From Cruorifilaria tuberocauda (Eukaryota; Nematoda; Chromadorea; Rhabditida; Onchocercidae): 64,000 nt of DNA. Positions 63,101-64,000 of the stretch are shown here, piece after piece. Under the pieces are notes generated by a model, which saw nothing but the letters and a program-made list of their open reading frames with translations, was not told the DNA's origin and did not search any database. The stretch spans positions 62,001-126,000 of the forward strand of contig JABVXU010000113.1 of assembly GCA_013365365.1 (NCBI GenBank), written 5' to 3'. Every line of letters starts with the position of its first letter. Within the stretch, counting starts at the first letter, position 1. A program made the translations under genes and the position numbers.

Positions 63101-63727
63101 TATTAATAGTAAAGTGATTAATTTTATAATGCAAAATATATAATTCATTGAAATCTATCATTATCATTAAATATTTGATACTTGATAAGTACAATTATAT
63201 TTTATTGTATTTGATCATCAAATAATTTTGATCTAATTCTTGAATTTTTAAATTACAAAATTAAAAAAAAAATGAATTCTATTTAAAACAGTTCGAAATT
63301 AATTTTCGATTTCTTCTTTTTCTTACTTTTACCTTTGAATTCAATTAGAAATTTAAATGTTATAATATAAAAACTTATTTCTTACATATTATGACAGAAT
63401 TACTGTAACAAATTATAATTAATTTGATAAAGATTAATAAAGATATAAAGAATAACAATTAACTATTTCTATTGTTTTATTTTCTTTGTCGAAAATATAA
63501 TATCAAAAAATTATACTGAATATTGGAAATTGAATATCGAAAGTAGAATAAATGAAAAATAATGAATTTAAAGTTTATAAATTATTTGGAAAATAGCACT
63601 GACCGAATCAAGTTGCCATTCTTGATTATCGTAGAAATCAATCAAGCTAAGACGATTGGAATATAAGGCATATTTGATCGAATCGTTTGAATGAGCCCAA
63701 GAGCCAAACAATAGAGTACATTGCTGT
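60154..63727 (-). CDS. Cys-loop ligand-gated ion channel, nicotinic-like, 5' exons beyond edge
   Basis: Pentameric plasma-membrane channel subunit. Exons in phase: 63604-63727 (first exon seen, begins in phase 2), 62637-62748, 62424-62508, 62100-62239, 61597-61747, 61273-61309, 60791-60954, 60154-60382. Seen in order: end of the Cys-loop and following strand (QCTLLFGSWAHSND), pre-M1 (ELVLIRQSFYY), M1 (VFNLVIPSTIITLVAVIGFH), TPSTSGKLRDAKFRLG, M2 (IMTLMSMSVILLAIVEDMPK), a long M2-M3 loop with SGSRKGRGSFSGIPLIG, M3 (LYYFILLAIIGSSTVTTSMF), a cytoplasmic loop of about 120 residues with an amphipathic helix (EQVYNQSWEYLIDTIKNIE), M4 (SLVFYVLLVVITVFLFFYH) and a short extracellular tail with four Cys. 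The ligand-binding head and signal peptide are outside the window. The M1-M3 pattern is of the nematode cation-channel type, but the ligand cannot be told. Confidence 0.9.
62749..63603 (-). other. Intron of the ion-channel gene (855 bases)
   Basis: AT-rich intron between the Cys-loop exon and the pre-M1 exon. In many relatives the stretch between these conserved blocks is continuous; joining 63604 directly to 62748 gives DS/SHSNIVSDSFLYDY in frame, so no exon seems missing. Confidence 0.6.
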
Positions 63728-64000
63728 CTGGAAACAAACCGGAAAAAATGCATTAATCCCGAAAAATATTTCAGGAAAAAAAAACAAACCGAAAATTCTA
63801 AATTGAAAAAGCGAGGAAAAATAATTTGCTAATTTATGAGAAATTCAAATATTTTCGAGAATTAAAATTATTATCGCTACTAATTAATTAATAGAAATGA
63901 CTGGCATATTCTTTCACAGATAAATTACAGGTAATTTTCACAGGTGATTTAGCAAAGCTTTTTGTTTTTTAGGCTAATAGCATGAAATAGTTAAACTTAC
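63728..64000 (-). other. Intron at the window edge
   Basis: The last bases read GTAAG on the minus strand, so a donor of the next upstream channel exon lies exactly at or just past position 64000. No coding sequence seen here. Confidence 0.5.

Overview
The window is nuclear DNA of a parasitic-type nematode, most likely a filarial or related spirurid worm. The base composition is very AT-rich. Genes are broken into many small exons with worm-style acceptors (TTTTCAG, also TTTAAG and TTGAG). The best matches I recall for the proteins are nematode or general animal orthologs. No bacterial operons, tRNAs, rRNAs, CRISPR arrays or intact transposons were found. Nearly all gene models below were built by hand: exons were joined at GT/AG sites in matching phase and checked against the length and order of known domains.

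Layout, left to right. (1) 1-1673, minus: OSR1/SPAK-type kinase (GCK-3), running off the left edge. (2) 3809-11602, minus: sorting nexin SNX5/6 (SNX-6), with a 3.4-kb intron and a possible internal start. (3) 13087-16163, plus: Bora/SPAT-1, activator of Polo kinase. (4) 18238-24026, minus: WDR20. (5) 27606-29814, minus: BAG2/UNC-23 co-chaperone, first exon not found. (6) 29815-36009: about 6 kb without a recognised gene, carrying several unrelated tandem duplications; E2F-like sites lie near its right end. (7) 36010-40700, plus: checkpoint kinase CHK-1. (8) 42484-45629, minus: a SIRT2-type sirtuin. (9) 47564-52859, minus: nucleoporin NDC1/NPP-22. (10) 53927-54732, minus: Sm protein SmD3. (11) 55816-57602, minus: a Borealin-like chromosomal passenger subunit. 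(12) 58860-59610, plus: ribosomal protein L38. (13) 60154-63727, minus: a Cys-loop ligand-gated ion channel whose 5' exons lie beyond the right edge.

The genes do not form one pathway, but several touch mitosis: Bora, CHK-1, Borealin and NDC1 (mitotic entry, checkpoint, chromosome passenger complex, nuclear pore rebuilding). From memory, gck-3 and snx-6 are neighbours on C. elegans chromosome V, and chk-1, unc-23, npp-22, wdr-20 and rpl-38 are also on V. That would make the window a piece of the ancestral chromosome-V element.

No clear new biological system was found. The points most worth following are the SIRT2-type sirtuin, which C. elegans lacks; the altered APE motif in CHK-1; the ion channel's long M2-M3 loop and Cys-rich tail; the E2F-like sites before chk-1; the cluster of tandem duplications at 29-36 kb; and a perfect inverted repeat upstream of rpl-38.
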